In this document: in pieces, positions 6,619-7,959 of the stretch | Numbering within the stretch: the stretch's first letter is position 1 | Layout of the letters: every line of letters begins with the position of its first letter | Assembly (NCBI GenBank): GCA_945871755.1 | Contig: CAMBWV010000029.1 | Location: 1 to 7,959, forward strand | DNA: 7,959 nt | Source of the DNA: an uncultured Bacteroidales bacterium | Lineage (GTDB): Bacteria; Bacteroidota; Bacteroidia; Bacteroidales; Bacteroidaceae | Direction: 5' to 3' | Notes under the pieces: generated by a model | The model's input: only the letters and a program-made list of their open reading frames with translations | The model's database searches: none | Told to the model about the DNA's origin: nothing | Made by a program: the position numbers and the translations under genes

Positions 6619-6700
6619 TCTTCTGCGCCCCTCTCCCCCTCCCGATGGCAGTGCACCAAGGCCGTGGCCTAAATACAGCCCCATTTCCACAAAAAATTAC

Positions 6701-6708
6701 TAACTTTG
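6701..6708 (+). promoter_or_regulatory. miaB promoter -7 box (Bacteroidota type)
   Basis: TAACTTTG matches all fixed positions of the Bacteroidota primary-sigma -7 consensus TAnnTTTG. The only upstream candidate for a -33 element is TTTCC at 6684-6688, which is closer than usual, so that element is uncertain. Transcription would start near 6713, giving a leader of only about 20 bases before the ATG at 6733. Confidence 0.7.
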
Positions 6709-6732
6709 CGCCGGTAATTAAAAATCCCCGAA

Positions 6733-7959
6733 ATGAAGAAGCTCTACATAGAAACCTACGGCTGCCAGATGAACGTGGCCGACAGCGAAGTGGTGGCCGC
6801 CGTCATGCGCATGGCGGACTACGAGACCTGCGACAGCCTCGACGAGGCCGATGCCGTCTTCCTCAACACCTGCTCGGTGCGCGACAATGCCGAACAGAAA
6901 ATCATCCACCGCCTCGAAGCGCTTCACGCCCTGCGCAAAAAGGGCCGCCGCCTCATCATCGGTGTGCTCGGCTGCATGGCCGAGCGCGTCAAGGAGGGCC
7001 TGCTCAACGACCACCACTGCGACCTCGTGGCTGGCCCCGACGCCTACCTCAGTCTGCCCGACCTCGTGGCGCAAGCCGAACTGGGCCACAAGGCCATCAA
7101 CATCGAACTCTCGCTCACGGAGACCTACCGCGACATCGTGCCCGAGCGCGTATGCGGCAACCACCTGAGCGGTTTCGTCAGCATCATGCGCGGTTGCAAC
7201 AACTTCTGCCACTACTGCATCGTGCCCTATACGCGCGGCCGTGAGCGCAGCCGCGACCTCCAAAGTATCCTCGCCGAGGTGCGCGACCTCGAAATCCATG
7301 GCTACAAGGAGGTGACGCTCCTCGGCCAGAACGTGAATAGCTACCGTTTTGAGGCTGCCGATGGCACAGTGACGGACTTCCCTACCCTACTCCGTACGGT
7401 GGCGCGCACCGTGCCTGCCATGCGCGTACGCTTCACAACGTCGCACCCTAAGGATATGAGCGACGAGACCCTGCGCGTCATTGCCGAGGAGCCCAACGTT
7501 TGCCGCCACATCCACCTGCCCGTACAGAGCGGCAGCAACCGCGTGCTCAAGGCGATGAACCGCAAATACACGCGCGAATGGTACCTCGACCGCGTGGCGG
7601 CCATCCGCCGCATCATCCCCGACTGCGGCCTGAGCACCGACATCTTCGCGGGCTATTGCGGCGAAACGGAAGAGGACCACCAACTCTCGCTGAGTCTCAT
7701 GCGCGAGTGTGGCTACGATTCGTCCTTCATGTTCAAATACAGCGAGCGCCCAGGCACCTACGCCAGCAAGAACCTGCCCGACGACGTGCCCGAGGAAACG
7801 AAAATACGCCGCCTCAACGAACTCATCGCTCTCCAGAATGAACTGAGCCTAGCGGCCAACGAGCGCTGCATCGGCCAGGAATACGACGTCCTCATCGAGG
7901 GCGTCAGCAAGCGCAGCCGCGAACAACTCTTCGGCCGCACGGAGCAAAACAAAGTGGTC
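6733..7959 (+). CDS. miaB: tRNA-2-methylthio-N6-dimethylallyladenosine synthase MiaB (3'-truncated by window edge)
   Basis: MiaB is a cytoplasmic radical-SAM methylthiotransferase. It converts i6A to ms2i6A at position 37 of tRNAs that read codons starting with U. There are 409 residues visible, and Bacteroidales MiaB proteins are about 430-460 long, so only the end is missing. The N-terminal UPF0004 domain has its three cluster cysteines, Cys11 (ETYGCQMN), Cys47 (NTCSVR) and Cys81 (LGCMAER). The radical-SAM CxxxCxxC motif is Cys155, Cys159 and Cys162 in RGCNNFCHYC. TSHPKD (236-241), HLPVQSGS (261-268) and a FAGYCGETEED motif (305-315) follow. A TRAM RNA-binding domain begins near 377 and is cut. 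The start is firm: an in-frame TAA at 6715 leaves ATG 6733 as the only upstream start. It has its own promoter and is a housekeeping gene unrelated to the glycan genes. Confidence 0.97.
   Translation, partial: MKKLYIETYGCQMNVADSEVVAAVMRMADYETCDSLDEADAVFLNTCSVRDNAEQKIIHRLEALHALRKKGRRLIIGVLGCMAERVKEGLLNDHHCDLVAGPDAYLSLPDLVAQAELGHKAINIELSLTETYRDIVPERVCGNHLSGFVSIMRGCNNFCHYCIVPYTRGRERSRDLQSILAEVRDLEIHGYKEVTLLGQNVNSYRFEAADGTVTDFPTLLRTVARTVPAMRVRFTTSHPKDMSDETLRVIAEEPNVCRHIHLPVQSGSNRVLKAMNRKYTREWYLDRVAAIRRIIPDCGLSTDIFAGYCGETEEDHQLSLSLMRECGYDSSFMFKYSERPGTYASKNLPDDVPEETKIRRLNELIALQNELSLAANERCIGQEYDVLIEGVSKRSREQLFGRTEQNKVV

Noticed and set aside
6543..7244. 233-residue + strand frame, Arg/Pro/His-rich, overlapping miaB
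   Set aside because: It reads out of frame through the terminator hairpin and the unmistakable MiaB cysteine motifs. Its composition is typical of a shifted frame in GC-rich DNA.
6718..7299. 193-residue antisense open frame opposite miaB
   Set aside because: It is a Val/Ala/Glu/His-rich shadow of the biased miaB codons with no independent signal.

Overview
The window looks like a glycan-degradation region from a Bacteroidota (Bacteroidales) genome, most likely a Prevotella-like gut or rumen lineage. This is inferred from several things. The signal peptides end in AxA followed by Gln. There are no Shine-Dalgarno sites, but there is a TAnnTTTG-type -7 promoter box. Two secreted glycoside hydrolases carry F5/8 type C modules. 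One protein ends in the 'DLSGRRV ... GVYVV' tail common in Prevotella secreted proteins, and the MiaB start has the Bacteroidales form. The coding DNA is GC-rich with a strong G/C bias at third codon positions, which creates many long shadow ORFs. All four real genes are on the + strand.

Layout. (1) 1-2418: the 3' two thirds of a large GH2 beta-galactosidase cut by the window edge. It contains the nucleophile Glu, a chitobiase-C-like module and a C-terminal F5/8 type C module. (2) 2419-2799: a 381-base gap without a gene. It holds a 26-base-period direct repeat, a strong intrinsic terminator (2505-2543), a 9-base-period tandem array of TCTAGAA units (2545-2634), an imperfect direct duplication with a period of about 37 bases (2632-2701), a probable promoter and a 5' stem-loop. 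(3) 2800-4311: a secreted GH29 alpha-L-fucosidase, subfamily-B-like, with an F5/8 type C module. (4) 4342-6477, 30 bases downstream: a secreted 711-residue protein made only of beta-sandwich, accessory-type regions with no catalytic domain that I recognise. (5) 6478-6732: a GC-rich imperfect hairpin, a 15-bp perfect hairpin terminator and a canonical Bacteroidota -7 box. (6) 6733-7959: miaB, the tRNA ms2i6A37 methylthiotransferase, open at the right edge.

How they fit together. The fucosidase and the accessory protein probably form one transcription unit. The beta-galactosidase ends a separate upstream unit. A GH29-B-type fucosidase removing alpha-1,3/1,4 fucose, followed by an exo-beta-galactosidase, is a logical order for fucosylated beta-galactosides such as Lewis-type mucin or milk glycans. 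Plant substrates are not excluded. No SusC/SusD pair or regulator is visible, so membership of a polysaccharide utilization locus cannot be shown here. miaB is a housekeeping gene and marks the end of the carbohydrate block.

The observations most worth a second look are the stand-alone accessory-module protein, the TCTAGAA array between terminator and promoter, and the Cys found where E. coli LacZ has Trp999.
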